Positions 28,495-38,489 of a DNA stretch of 64,000 nt are shown here, piece by piece. Location: NCBI RefSeq assembly GCF_014201875.1, contig NZ_JACHFL010000007.1, forward strand, positions 1-64,000, written 5' to 3'. Positions within the stretch are counted from its first letter, which is position 1, and each line of letters begins with the position of its first letter. The position numbers and the translations under genes were made by a program. This DNA is from Deinococcus humi. Lineage in GTDB: Bacteria; Deinococcota; Deinococci; Deinococcales; Deinococcaceae. Under the pieces are notes generated by a model that was not told where the DNA came from, ran no database searches, and saw only the letters and a list, made by a program, of their open reading frames with translations.

Positions 28495-29586
28495 CGCTCA
28501 CGATATGACATTCGTCGCCATTGCGGACTGTCCGGGGTGGATTCAACTAGACCGGCCTATAGAAAACCACCAGGCAGAACGTCACGCCCGGAGCGTGGTC
28601 CGCCCCGAATTTTCTCTCCGCCGCATGAAGGCCTCGACGCTTCTGGTCACGCGATGCGGCCTGGTTGTCCCGATCAGCACAACTTGCTGGGGCCGGTGGT
28701 GTCGGCGAGCGACCTGAACCCATTTGATGTTGCGCTCGTGGTGCACGGTTACCCGATCGGTGGCTTTGAAGGTCAAGATTCTCAAGCGCTGAGATCTTCC
28801 GCAAATTGCACCTGGACTGGAAACCCGATCAAGATTGTTGTCGGGACAGCAAAGCGGTACAACGGCTCCTCACAGTGACCTGAGGCGCGGGCCTAGAAGG
28901 AGTGCCCCACCTCTGGAAAGCTCGGACGGCTACCGACAGTCGGACCTCGTCTGTAGTGCCTTAAGCTGCCTGGTATGTATCCTCGTCAACTGATTCATAG
29001 CGAGGCACAGGAGTTCTGAAGGCGTTCAGAACGTCAGGTCGCACCTAGCATTGCCCCAGACCCATAAGAGAACCTGTGCGAATTGTTTGCTTCCTCTCAG
29101 TGATAGGGATGGTGATGTGGGTGCGGCGGCGAATATTCAAGACTTGGGCGTATAGGGTAAGGAACTCTTGAGTTCACCGTTGCCGCTTGAAGCCGAGCTG
29201 CCTGTCCTCCTGGTGCTGAATGCGTCCGTCGTAGAGCGTGATGGACACGACACGAGCAACGAGCCGGCTCCAAACGCTTCGAAAGCCAGCACTCATCAGG
29301 GATCTCCTGGCCTCTACTGGGACCGAGACAAATCCAGTCAGCCAAGCAGTAATCGTTTCCGAACTGGGTATTTGCAACACAGCAGCCCAACCGATTCGTG
29401 CACCACTTGGAAGGTCTGATGACACCTCTCTGCACTCAAGGCCTCGTTTGTCTTGCACCAGCTACCGATCCGATGATGCAAGAAGTCGAGTGGACCCGCC
29501 GATGATCCAGAATGTTGCCGGGAGGTTCCCTGAAGCGGTCTGCCCTGCGCCCCTTGCTTCCGTCAGATCTTGAGGGCAGGACTGAA
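28495..29586. other. Gap of about 1.1 kb without a convincing gene
   Basis: Only frames of 60-113 codons without domains or ribosome sites. It contains a perfect inverted repeat GTTCTGAA-GGCG-TTCAGAAC at 29013-29032. Nothing else is supported. Confidence 0.4.
29013..29032. repeat. Perfect inverted repeat in gene-free DNA
   Basis: GTTCTGAA (29013-29020), GGCG, TTCAGAAC (29025-29032). No T tract follows, so it looks more like a protein-binding site than a terminator. Confidence 0.5.
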
Positions 29587-30537
29587 TCATTCCAGCGAAA
29601 CCACCACTTTACCCCGCACATCCGGCCCCTCAGCGTATTCATGGGCGGCGCGGATGTCAGCCAGTGGAAAGGTTTGATCCACTGGGACCATCAGCTCCCC
29701 GCTGTCGATCAACCGGGTCAGGAAGGCCAGATCCAGCCCCCGCTCCGCCGTTCGCACAGCAGCAAAACGCGGCTCCGCACCCGGCAACATGGCCGCCGCG
29801 TCCGAGAGCCGGGTAGGTAGGCCACGGGTGCTGACCAGCACGCCACGGGGGGCTAGGGCATGCTTAACTTCACTGAACTTCAGGGCGGGGGGCGTGTCCA
29901 GGATCACGTCCCAGGGCTGGCCGAAGTCATTCCAGTTCATGTCGTCGGTGGATACCGCCTCGTCCACGCCCAACTCGCGCAGGTACTCAAGTTTTGAGGA
30001 GCGCGCCACCCCGGTCACGTGCGCGCCCATGATCCGGGCCAATTGAACCCCAAAGGCGCCGATGCCACCGGATGCGCCGTAAACCAGCACCCGCTTCCTG
30101 GCCTGGCCACCCTGCAGTCGCCCCTCACCGCGCAGGCCCTGCAGGGCAGTCAGGCCAGACAGGGGAACCGCCGCTGCCGTGACCAGATCAATGCTTTCAG
30201 GGGCCAACCCGACGCGCGACTGACTGACCGTGACGTACTCGGCGGCCCCACCCCCACCGTGACCCAACAGGGTATAGACCCGGTCGCCTGGACGGTAGGC
30301 GGTCACTTCCGGCCCGCAGCCCGCGATCTCTCCCGCAGCGTCGAAGCCGGGCGTGAAGGGCAATTGTCCGGCCATGATCAGGCCCAGCCCGCCGCCGCGC
30401 AGGTTGAGATCAGTGCCGTTGACACTGGAGCCGTGCACGCGGATCAGGACTTCGTCCCCTTTTGGGGTGGGCCAGGCCACCTCCTCGACTTGCAACACCG
30501 AGGGAGCGCCGAAACTGTGAAAACGGGCCGCCCTCAT
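29587..30537 (-). CDS. NADPH:quinone oxidoreductase-like (MDR superfamily) alcohol dehydrogenase
   Basis: 316 residues from ATG 30537, where MRAARFHSFGAPSVLQVEEV matches the usual N-terminus of the family; the longer frame to 30633 overlaps the upstream gene. The cofactor site is YGASGGIGAFGVQLARIMGA (Rossmann). No structural zinc cysteines are seen, so it is of the zinc-independent quinone-reductase type. The start is 47 bases after the stop of the NmrA-like gene on the same strand. It is probably co-regulated by the divergent HxlR protein and acts on quinones or electrophilic carbonyls. Confidence 0.92.
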   Translation of the reverse strand: MRAARFHSFGAPSVLQVEEVAWPTPKGDEVLIRVHGSSVNGTDLNLRGGGLGLIMAGQLPFTPGFDAAGEIAGCGPEVTAYRPGDRVYTLLGHGGGGAAEYVTVSQSRVGLAPESIDLVTAAAVPLSGLTALQGLRGEGRLQGGQARKRVLVYGASGGIGAFGVQLARIMGAHVTGVARSSKLEYLRELGVDEAVSTDDMNWNDFGQPWDVILDTPPALKFSEVKHALAPRGVLVSTRGLPTRLSDAAAMLPGAEPRFAAVRTAERGLDLAFLTRLIDSGELMVPVDQTFPLADIRAAHEYAEGPDVRGKVVVSLE

Positions 30538-30584
30538 GGCTGTCCGGGTGGCATAGGTCGTGGTACTGGCATCATCTTTTCCCC

Positions 30585-31487
30585 TCAAGCCTGGGCGGTT
30601 TGCGCGAACAGAGCCGCATGTTGCCTTACCCATTGTTCCAGGGTGGTCTGCTTCACGGGCAAGTGCGACAGGACACGGTCCATGGCCACCACCATGGCGT
30701 CCAGTGGGGCCGCCTCTCCCGCCTTGTAAGCGGCGACGATGGCTGTCTCGGCCTCCGGTCCCACCACACGGCCCATGATGGCACCGAACTGTTCGGGGGA
30801 GAGGGATTCGTAAACAATCTCGCGACCCAGTGCAGAAGTGAATACGGCGGCTATATCTTTCCCTCTGAGAGCCTGCGGACCGCCCAGATTGAACGACAGC
30901 CCGGCTAGATCAGGCCGACCCAGCGCCGCCACTGCGAAGCGTCCCAGATCCTGCGCGGCGATCCACGAGGTCGGGCGCCCGGCTTCGACCGGATAGGCCA
31001 GCACGTTCTCGGCCCCGAGGCGCGGCAACACCCACGGTCCCAGAAAGTTTTCCATATACGCAGTGGGGCGCAGGATGATGCCTGGCACGCCACTCTCACG
31101 CAGGAGCTGCTCCAGATGAATGCGGTAATCCAGCATCGGCAGGCCGGTAGGTTCCTCAGGAGTCTGGCCGCTGGTGTTGAGAACCACCAACTTCACCCCG
31201 GCCTCTTTCGCTGCCTGAATCGCGTTGCGGGCGTAGTCCAGTGGATTGCCTCTGCCGGAGAATGGGAGCATCAGAAAAACTTTGTCCACGCCCTGTGTGG
31301 CTCGGCGCACGCTGTCCATATCGGCCAGATTCCCTGCCACCACGTCCGCGCCCGCATCTACCAGGGAACGATTCCTGGCCGTATCGGTAACCAGGGCCCG
31401 CACCCGGTATCCAGCGTCCAGCAATCCATGGGCGACCGGCGCACCCTGCGCCCCGCCCGCTCCGTAAGTCAAGATCAGTTCACTCAT
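30585..31487 (-). CDS. NmrA-family NAD(P)H-binding protein
   Basis: 300 residues. The N-terminal nucleotide-binding motif YGAGGAQGAPVAHGLL (GxxGxxG) is followed by VRALVTDTARN and DMDSVRRATQGVDKVFLMLP, typical of atypical SDRs of the NmrA/QOR2 type. The catalytic Tyr-Lys pair of classical SDRs is absent. Such proteins act as NADPH-dependent quinone reductases or redox sensors. It is the first gene of a two-gene operon with the MDR oxidoreductase, and is divergent from the HxlR regulator at 31596. Confidence 0.9.
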   Translation of the reverse strand: MSELILTYGAGGAQGAPVAHGLLDAGYRVRALVTDTARNRSLVDAGADVVAGNLADMDSVRRATQGVDKVFLMLPFSGRGNPLDYARNAIQAAKEAGVKLVVLNTSGQTPEEPTGLPMLDYRIHLEQLLRESGVPGIILRPTAYMENFLGPWVLPRLGAENVLAYPVEAGRPTSWIAAQDLGRFAVAALGRPDLAGLSFNLGGPQALRGKDIAAVFTSALGREIVYESLSPEQFGAIMGRVVGPEAETAIVAAYKAGEAAPLDAMVVAMDRVLSHLPVKQTTLEQWVRQHAALFAQTAQA

Positions 31488-31549
31488 GGTCTCCTTTCCT
31501 CGCTGGCACTCAGCATTGCCTTATCCGGAAAACCACGTTAGCAGCGACA

Positions 31550-31587
31550 CTTCATTTTGTGAAGAAGTTTCCGAAAATTGCTATAGT
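31550..31587 (+). promoter_or_regulatory. HxlR operator and leaderless promoter
   Basis: Inverted repeat CTTCA (31550-31554) / TGAAG (31560-31564), then TATAGT (31582-31587) eight bases before the HxlR ATG at 31596. The start codon has no ribosome site, so the transcript is probably leaderless. The repeat sits where it could control both directions. Confidence 0.55.
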
Positions 31588-31595
31588 TTCTAGAA

Positions 31596-31919
31596 ATGAA
31601 CTTTGATAAGCAAATCCAGGAGCGGCCCGAATGTACGGTGGAACGGGCCTTGGCGGTCATTGATGGCAAATGGACCACCCTGATTCTGCGTGACCTGCTG
31701 GCCGGAACACGGCGTTTTGGAGAACTGCGAACCAGCCTGACTGGCATCAGTCCCAAGACCCTGACGGATCGCCTGCGAGATCTGGAGCGGCAGGGTGTCG
31801 TGACCCGAGTGGTGTTTCCAGAGATCCCGCCGCGTGTGGAATACACCCTGACCGATAAGGGCCGCGCGTTGGGCAACGTGGTGTATGCGCTGGCCGAGTG
31901 GGGCGCTGAATGGACATGA
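31596..31919 (+). CDS. HxlR-family transcriptional regulator
   Basis: 107 residues, the short complete form of the family. It begins with ECTVERALAVIDGKWTTLILRDLLAGTRRFGEL (a Cys at position 12, often the redox sensor in HxlR proteins), then the recognition region LTGISPKTLTDRLRDLERQGVV and wing VVFPEIPPRVEYTLTDKG. It diverges from two NADPH oxidoreductase genes and probably represses them until a quinone or electrophile modifies the Cys (inference from family members such as YodB/QorR). Confidence 0.94.
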   Translation: MNFDKQIQERPECTVERALAVIDGKWTTLILRDLLAGTRRFGELRTSLTGISPKTLTDRLRDLERQGVVTRVVFPEIPPRVEYTLTDKGRALGNVVYALAEWGAEWT

Positions 31920-32218
31920 ATGGGGCGTAGGGCGGGAGAAGCCCATTGACATACCGATACCGCTTCGTCAAAGGCGGTAATCCGGTGTCAGGCGCATCGA
32001 CAGCGCGAAACTCCTTGGCAAAGGAGAGCCAGTGACTGGAGACCGAAGCATAGACGCCGCCTAATCACGCCTTTGCTTATGGCGTTTGAGTCACCGTGTT
32101 GTCCAGCACCCAGCCGCTCTAAGAGGCGGTCGAGCCCTGCTCCTGCCTCCTGACTTCCAAAGCCAACAGCGACCATCTACCCTTGAGTCCGACAACTTGT
32201 TAAACCTGCGCTTTTTAG
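31920..32218. other. Gap without a convincing gene
   Basis: No gene between the hxlR gene and the left end of the IS1-family element. Confidence 0.4.
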
Positions 32219-32649
32219 ACCCGGTGGGTAGAGGGTTCAAGGTAATGACGCGTTGTAGTGATGGAGAAAGAGCCAGACGACGGTTTCGAGATGCGACTGA
32301 CGACGACTGAAGGCCAGGGAACGGCGGACCAGATGGGCGAGGCGAGCACGCAAAGTCGCGTTGAAACGCTCAATATGCTGGGTTCCACCGATGCGATGCA
32401 GCTTCCCGAAGACCACGCTCTTGTCGGCCGCTAGGCGGTCTGTATGACAGACCGCGTCCAGGTACGGTGTTTCCAGGCTGTGCCAGAGCCCGTATGCGCC
32501 CAAGGTGTCGCGGGGACCGAGGAAGCACCCGACGATCCGTCGGGTGTGCCGATCCATGGCCAGCCAGATCCAGAGCGGTCGTTGATGACTTCTCACGAAC
32601 GTGCATAGTTCGTCGCATTCCAGCACCCTTCGAGAGGGTGCCGGAATGC

Positions 32650-32985
<336 letters not shown>

Positions 32986-33004
32986 AAATCCACGACCACC
33001 GGGT

Positions 33005-33427
33005 GCATAGGTTTGACAGGAGCTGAATACTGCCCTATATTAAAGAAATCAAGGCGGCCTGTGGGCCGCTTTTTCCGTTTTTACTCGGCAATCTTGGCGA
33101 CAAGGAAGGGCACGTATCTTCCTATTCATTCACCGTTTTGCATTAGGTCCGCGGCCTGCAGTTGCCCGTCCCCGCCAGGTCCATGAACATGCCGGGGCGG
33201 GAGCGGCACCCCCGGACCCGCTGGAGTCGTTGACGAAGTGCTGGCCCGGCGATACTGGTCAAGGTTGTTGAGACGGGCATGCAAGGTCGGAAATACCTGC
33301 ACCCGATCGTGACTTTCGCAGCTCCTATTATCATTGATTTGGTCTGGATCCTCTGGCAAGGCCGTCCTGGCCCGAGCCGGATGACCAATCGTTAAACCCA
33401 TCGGTTGAGCAGCACAGTGCTTCACAC
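33005..33427. other. Gap holding a terminator
   Basis: No gene. A clear rho-independent terminator sits at 33051-33074; the rest shows nothing supported. Confidence 0.4.
33051..33074 (+). terminator. Rho-independent terminator
   Basis: Stem GCGGCC (33054-33059) with GGCCGC (33064-33069), extended by A-T pairs, then TTTTT. It reads rightward although the nearest upstream rightward gene is hxlR at 31919, with the IS1 element in between. The element may have been inserted between gene and terminator. Confidence 0.75.
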
Positions 33428-34177
33428 ATGCAGGCAACGCAAGCTAGCAGCATGACCAGCTTCGGGAAGACGGCCAAAACCTTAAAAAAGCTCTGGCCTG
33501 CCCTGGAAGAGGGTGATGTCAAAGCCATTCACGAGGCCCGTAAACTCACCCGCAAGGCACAGGCCCAACTCCGGATTGCCAGCGCGCCGAAACGAACCAA
33601 ACGGGCCTGGCGGGACGTGCGGCGCGCCGTCGCGCCCGTCCGGGATCGGGACGCTTCAGGTGAGCTTCTGCTCACGGTCCTGAAAGACCTGAAGGTCCCC
33701 CAGGAAACCCTGGACCAGTTTCAAACCGACTGGGAAGCGGCCCGTCAACGCACCTTTGCCGAGGTCGAACTTCCGGAACCGCCCTCCGCCGTGAACCGCC
33801 CGAAGCACTGGAAAGCTCGCGTTGAAGAAGCCCTGTGCAGTGACGCCCACGAACTCATCAGGGAAGCCAATCAGGTGTTCCAGACCAGTGCGGTGGAGCC
33901 GTGGCACGAATGGCGCAAACATCTCAAGCGCTACAGGTACACAGCTGAACTCGTTGGAGAAGCGCCAAACGCTGTCTTGCAGGTCCTCGAGCAACTCGGC
34001 CGCATGCAGGATGCACAGGTGGTGCAGGACCTTCTGAGTCAGGAGGGGTGGGTCCCGCAGTACCGGGAAGCTATCCTGGGCCGTGAAGCCGCCGCTCAGC
34101 GTGAGGCGCAGGAACGCGTGCGGGAGTTGTGGCCGGCATTGCACGATGCTCTGAAAGCGGTTGTGGCAGGTTGTTGA
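33428..34177 (+). CDS. CHAD domain protein
   Basis: 249 residues. The CHAD signature is clear: DVKAIHEARKLTRKAQAQLRI, RDVRRAVAPVRDRDASGELLLTVL and WHEWRKHLKRYRYTAELVG, with the conserved His and basic residues. CHAD domains are helical and bind inorganic polyphosphate. There is no CYTH/thymidylate-phosphatase partner fused or adjacent. No strong ribosome site is seen before 33428; the second Met (residue 9) is also possible. Confidence 0.92.
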   Translation: MQATQASSMTSFGKTAKTLKKLWPALEEGDVKAIHEARKLTRKAQAQLRIASAPKRTKRAWRDVRRAVAPVRDRDASGELLLTVLKDLKVPQETLDQFQTDWEAARQRTFAEVELPEPPSAVNRPKHWKARVEEALCSDAHELIREANQVFQTSAVEPWHEWRKHLKRYRYTAELVGEAPNAVLQVLEQLGRMQDAQVVQDLLSQEGWVPQYREAILGREAAAQREAQERVRELWPALHDALKAVVAGC

Positions 34178-34825
34178 CCTCAGGGTAAAAATGGGGACTG
34201 CAGAACGTGCTGGGAGCAGTGGTGCAGTTCAACAGGCGCTGAAGAGCAGGAGCGGTTGACCAAGTCGGATGGTGGTTGGTGACCCGAGCAGGAAGGACAA
34301 CCATCCTTGGGTACATCGCCGTGATCGGAATATTCCACGACGCAGTGACTATGCCCGGGACGTGCTCCATAGCGTAAAACCCGAGACGTGCCCTAAGCTT
34401 GCGCAGTCGCGCCAGACCCTATCGATAGGAGTGGACCCGTGGCATGTCACCGCCCTGCGGCAGGACGGCCAGCGTGGCTCCGTGGCGGTTAATGACCCGT
34501 CATAACTCGCCGATGTCCATGGACAGCTCGGCAATGTGCCACTGGAACTCGCCCCTGTACCCGGTGGTGGGGGCCCACAGTGGCCGCAGATCTCCATGCA
34601 CCAGATCAGACTGAGCGGATCAAGGAGGAGCGTCCCTGTACCAGGAGACCCTGACTCCCCTTGTGCCATGTATTGATGGGGTCAGCCCTCCTGATCCTCA
34701 GGCCAGGCGTCGCTGACAACAGAGTGTACAGATGACCTTCGCGTCTGGGAAGTCCACACGTCAGGGTGCAGGGCACGGGTGAGATTGATCGTCCCAGCAA
34801 GGCAAGCGAATGCAACGCCGTTGCG
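34178..34825. other. Gap without a convincing gene
   Basis: About 650 bases. A 106-codon antisense frame (34349-34669) has no recognisable domain or start site. Nothing supported before the promoter at 34826. Confidence 0.4.
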
Positions 34826-34860
34826 GCGTCATCGAGATGTCATCGCGGGATTTCTAGAGT
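34826..34860 (+). promoter_or_regulatory. Direct-repeat promoter, site 3 (Pho-box/SARP-like)
   Basis: GCGTCAT (34826-34832), four bases, ATGTCAT (34837-34843), eleven bases, TAGAGT (34855-34860). Read as GTCATCG, the two heptamers are identical. The ATG is 28 bases after the -10 box. Confidence 0.78.
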
Positions 34861-34888
34861 CCTGACAGTGACATCAAAGGAGTGACTT

Positions 34889-36046
34889 ATGAATTCAATC
34901 TTCAAAATCAGTTTATGGGGACTGACGATGACCCTGTGGACCTCTGCAATTGCTACAACATCGCCTGCTGAATTTACCTTGAGCGCTCAAGCAACTGCCT
35001 GGACGCTGGGCGCAACTCAAAGCGCAAGTACGACTTTGCGGCTCGCTGGCCTCGACCCAGCCTCAGATCCCGTTCGCTTTACGCTGGAGGGCGTTCTGGC
35101 CGGCGCGGGCCGAGACAAAATCAGTGCTGCATTTGGTCCTCTGAAATCCAGTGAAAGTGCCCTCAAACTCAACGTTGGCGCTGATGTTCCGATTGGAACA
35201 TATTCTCTGTCCGTGCGAGCATCCAGCGGCACTGTCTCAACGACGCTTCCACTTCGAGTCAAAGTGGAGCGGTGGCTTCTGGTTGACGCGGATAGGAGTG
35301 AGAATAACCGCAATGTTACCGAGAGTCACCGTCCCGATCCGAAGGCCAAGGATTCCGCGCTAGACACAGCAATGAAAAATGCCCTCAATGGACGAATTTA
35401 CGATGTCTTTGCCGTGAAACAGGGTTCGATGACCACCGATCTTTCATCGATTGGAGGCCCTGCCATTGGTACGCTGCGCAAATACTCAGGTGTCGTCTGG
35501 TACACCGGTAATCAGGACTATCAAGTCCCTATCGAGCAGGATTATGCAAACTTAAGATCCTTCCTAGACGAGGATTCGCGCCGACTTGTTATGTTCTCTC
35601 CCGCCATGGTTCTGAATATGGCAGGGGCAGGGAACGTATTTCAGACAACGGAAAAAGATCCTCAGGACAACCAGTTGCTAACACAACAGAAGGATTTTCT
35701 TAAAAACGTCTTCGGGGTCAGCGGATATCACGGTTACTATGCGCGCGACAGCTATATGTTGACACCTGTTGCAGGAACACCGGTGACCCCATTTGGAAGG
35801 ATCGAAGCGTCCGGCGGAAATAGTGTTCGTGTGGCCTTCAAAGCTTTAGAACACAAGTCGGTGCGAAGTTGGATGACTGCGCCGGTGCAGGATCAGCGGA
35901 ACGTCATCTCGACTGGCTCCATTGTGCTTGGCCGGGGCGGCATTGGCCAGGCACAGACTTCGAGTGGACTGTTCATCGGTGTTTCGCCTGATGCTTTGAA
36001 AACGCCCAATCTGCCTGCCCTTCTTCGAACATTTCTTCTCTTCTGA
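34889..36046 (+). CDS. Secreted protein with N-terminal Ig-like domain and possible GATase-1-like fold
   Basis: 385 residues with a strong AAAGGAG ribosome site. Residues 1-23 are a signal peptide (ending SAIATT). Residues about 30-135 are beta-rich (TLRLAGLDPASDPVRFTLEG … GTYSLSVRASSG … LPLRVKVE), like a bacterial Ig-like or alpha-2-macroglobulin-like strand domain. The C-terminal 250 residues start with WLLVDADRSENN and include VVWYTGNQDYQVP and RSFLDEDSRRLVMFSP, a layout seen in secreted class I glutamine-amidotransferase-like domains (ThuA-like); the catalytic Cys is not seen. The exact function is unknown. It is driven by direct-repeat promoter site 3. Confidence 0.78.
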   Translation: MNSIFKISLWGLTMTLWTSAIATTSPAEFTLSAQATAWTLGATQSASTTLRLAGLDPASDPVRFTLEGVLAGAGRDKISAAFGPLKSSESALKLNVGADVPIGTYSLSVRASSGTVSTTLPLRVKVERWLLVDADRSENNRNVTESHRPDPKAKDSALDTAMKNALNGRIYDVFAVKQGSMTTDLSSIGGPAIGTLRKYSGVVWYTGNQDYQVPIEQDYANLRSFLDEDSRRLVMFSPAMVLNMAGAGNVFQTTEKDPQDNQLLTQQKDFLKNVFGVSGYHGYYARDSYMLTPVAGTPVTPFGRIEASGGNSVRVAFKALEHKSVRSWMTAPVQDQRNVISTGSIVLGRGGIGQAQTSSGLFIGVSPDALKTPNLPALLRTFLLF

Positions 36047-36346
36047 TCCATTGGTGCTGCGCATCAGCCGTTGAATCGAAATACATCGGGAAATGTTCCC
36101 TCTTCATTGCAGGGGAGGACTCTATTTAGAGCAGGCAGTCCTGTGAGGTGACGTGCCCCTGGCGACATCAACGACAACACCTTTCACATCCTGGTCCCGT
36201 CTCTTGCCAGCGCCCTGAGTTCTCGCCACAGCGCATCGCTCTCAGCGCTTTCTTCCAGGTTGCCCAGAGAACGGCCCACTGCTTCCCTTCCTACTGATAA
36301 CCCTTGGCTCACCTGCCTCCCATGCCATGACACACCGGGCTCAGTC

Positions 36347-37557
36347 ATGAACGCTTGGTGGACGGGTCCGACCTTCCGTCGGTTATGGCTGGCGAGTACA
36401 AGCGCGAATATCGGGGACGGCATCGGCAAAACGGCCCTGCCATTGCTCGTCGCCTCAATCTGCCGTGACCCCATCATCGTCACTGGTGTCGCCGTCTTCG
36501 CCTCGCTGCCGGGGCTAATGTTCACTCTGCCGTTCGGTGCCCTGATTCACCGTCTCGCCCGCCGCACCCTGCTGGTCGTCGCACACGCGGCCCGAGCAGT
36601 GCTGCTCGCCCCTGCGGTCTTCCCCGGGCACCTCCACATTGCTCTGCTGTATGGGCTCGCCTTCGTCCTCGGCACGGCGGAGACACTCGCGGACGGGACC
36701 GCCGAGACTGTCGTGCCGTCGCTCGTCGAGAACGAGCATCTTGAGGATGCCAACGGGGCGCTGTAGGCCACGAGCGTGACGAACAACGAGTTCGTGGGTC
36801 CACCGGTCGGAGGGCTGCTGTTGGCCACCCTCCCTGGACTGCCGTTTCTCGTGAACGCCCTGAGGTTTCCTGGGAGTACGGCGCTGATCTTGACCCTGCC
36901 CACCCAACCTGCGCGCCACGCTTCGCGAGGTGTGGTGGCGAGAGGTGGTGGGCGGTTTGAAGTGGCTGTGAGCCCGTCCATTGCTGCGCTCTGTGGCGCT
37001 GCTCATGTCCCTCACGACGCTGCTCGACGCGAGCCGTGTTTGCGCTATTCGTGCTCTTTGCGACCGCTCTCCCTGGCGTCGGTTCGGTGGGCTACGGCCT
37101 GCTGCTCACGGCAGGTGCGCTGGGCCACATCCTCGGCAGCCCGCTGTCACCTTCTGTCTCGCGGCGCCTCGGAGCTGGGCGGACCGTGCTCGGGTCCGTG
37201 TTCGTCCTGGGGTTCATGTACCTCGGCTTGAGCCTTTTCCACGCGCCCCTGCTCCTGGCCGCGCTGCTGGTGCTCGACGGACTCAACCTGGGCCTGTCCG
37301 GAGTTGTGAAGGTGTTGACGCAGCGACACCTCGTGCCGCCGGAGATGCGCGGGGCGTACCGCTTTGTGGTCTCCTGCGCCGCTCCGCTCGGCGCGTTTCT
37401 GGGAGGGGTGGTCGGCCGGGCCCTGGGCTTGCGCGAGACTTTTGCGATAGCCGGTGGTCTGGGCCTCTTGTTCGCTGCTCTGTTCGCGGGCAGCGTCAAC
37501 AACCGGGCAGTGGTCCGCGCTGGGCAGCAGACGTATGCACAGCCATCTGAGTCGTAG
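36347..37557 (+). pseudogene. MFS transporter pseudogene
   Basis: The frame from ATG 36347 (MNAWWTGPTFRRLWLASTSANIGDGIGKTALPLL) shows the first membrane segments of a drug-efflux-like MFS protein. It stops at TAG 36764-36766, which falls inside a conserved stretch (GAL-stop-ATSVTNNEFVGPPVGG; CAG to TAG is the likely change). A frameshift lies at about 36900-36960, a second stop is TGA 36969-36971, and another frameshift occurs near 37030. The C-terminal half, with LPGVGSVGYGLLLTAGALGHILG, is then open to 37557. At least two frameshifts and two stops make it non-functional. Confidence 0.88.
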
Positions 37558-37922
37558 CTTCCGCTGCCCAGGCACAGGGCTTTGACCGGCGCTCGCTCCG
37601 GCTCAACGGCTGGAATGGTCAGCATTGCGTGCCGGTATCCACGGCCACGTGCCACAACGAGGCGTCAATGCCCCGCGAACCACTTATAGCCGCGCCGGTA
37701 CGGAAGACTATGGGAAGCCCGTCAAGCGGGCGCCATTCCACTCAGGCAAGGCGTCGACCAGCTGGCAGGAGCAGTTCCAACGGCAGTTGGGTTAGAAGTT
37801 CAGAGTGTGGGTCATCTGGTGTCCTCCCAGCTTTCCAAGACGGTGATTCAACCAGCCTCAACCCGCATGACCTACGCACAATGGCCAGTACGGTAGACAG
37901 GCGTCAGGAGAAGAGGATACTG
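37558..37922. other. Gap without a convincing gene
   Basis: A 102-codon frame at 37629-37937 lacks a ribosome site and known domain. Nothing supported. Confidence 0.4.
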
Positions 37923-37967
37923 TTGCAAGATAGTTGATATTTCAAATACATATCAACTATCTTGCAA
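37923..37967 (+). promoter_or_regulatory. Long inverted-repeat operator before the kinase-marR operon
   Basis: TTGCAAGATAGTTGATAT (37923-37940), 9-base loop, and its exact reverse complement (37950-37967). The 18-base arms are AT-rich in a GC-rich replicon. The ribosome site AAGGAG follows at once and the ATG is at 37977. MarR-family regulators bind such palindromes; the marR gene is second in the operon. Confidence 0.82.
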
Positions 37968-37976
37968 GGAGCCCTT

Positions 37977-38489
37977 ATGAAGACCCCGCCCGTCATCCAC
38001 CTCATCTACGGCCCCCAGGGCGCCGGCAAGACCACCTATGCCCGCACTCTCGCCACCAAGACTCAGGGGCTCCGAATTTCCATTGACGAATGGATGGTTG
38101 CCCTGTACGGTCCCGATCTCCCGCAGCCCCCCGCGCTGACCTGGGTCATGACACGTGTTGCCCGCTGCCAGACACACATCTGGACCGTCGTCGGGCAGCT
38201 TGTCGCCCTCAACACCCCCGTCATCCTTGACCTGGGTTTCATGACCACCGCCGATCGCCAGCTTGCCCAACAGTGGGCCGATCAATACGGGGCGACCACC
38301 AAATTCCATTTTGTTGATGCGCCCGCAGCAATACGTCGCTCACGCGTGCTCAGTCGCAATGAAACTCAAGGGGAGACCTTCGCCCTCGTTGTGACACCCG
38401 CCATGTTCGACATGATGGAATCGGTCTTCCAGCCTCCCAGCCCGGAAGAGCTGGCTCAGGCCTACCACGTAACATCAACCCATGCCTGA
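37977..38489 (+). CDS. P-loop kinase-like AAA protein
   Basis: 170 residues. The P-loop GPQGAGKTT (12-20) is near the N-terminus, followed by RISIDEWMVALYGPD (substrate Asp/Glu) and a lid-like arginine-containing region PAAIRRSRVLSRNE. The size and order fit the zeta-toxin/phosphotransferase type or chloramphenicol/nucleoside-kinase-like P-loop kinases. The substrate is unknown. The MarR gene overlaps its last eight bases, so the two are cotranscribed and translationally coupled. The AAGGAG ribosome site is at the end of the long operator, so regulator binding would occlude initiation. Confidence 0.82.
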   Translation: MKTPPVIHLIYGPQGAGKTTYARTLATKTQGLRISIDEWMVALYGPDLPQPPALTWVMTRVARCQTHIWTVVGQLVALNTPVILDLGFMTTADRQLAQQWADQYGATTKFHFVDAPAAIRRSRVLSRNETQGETFALVVTPAMFDMMESVFQPPSPEELAQAYHVTSTHA

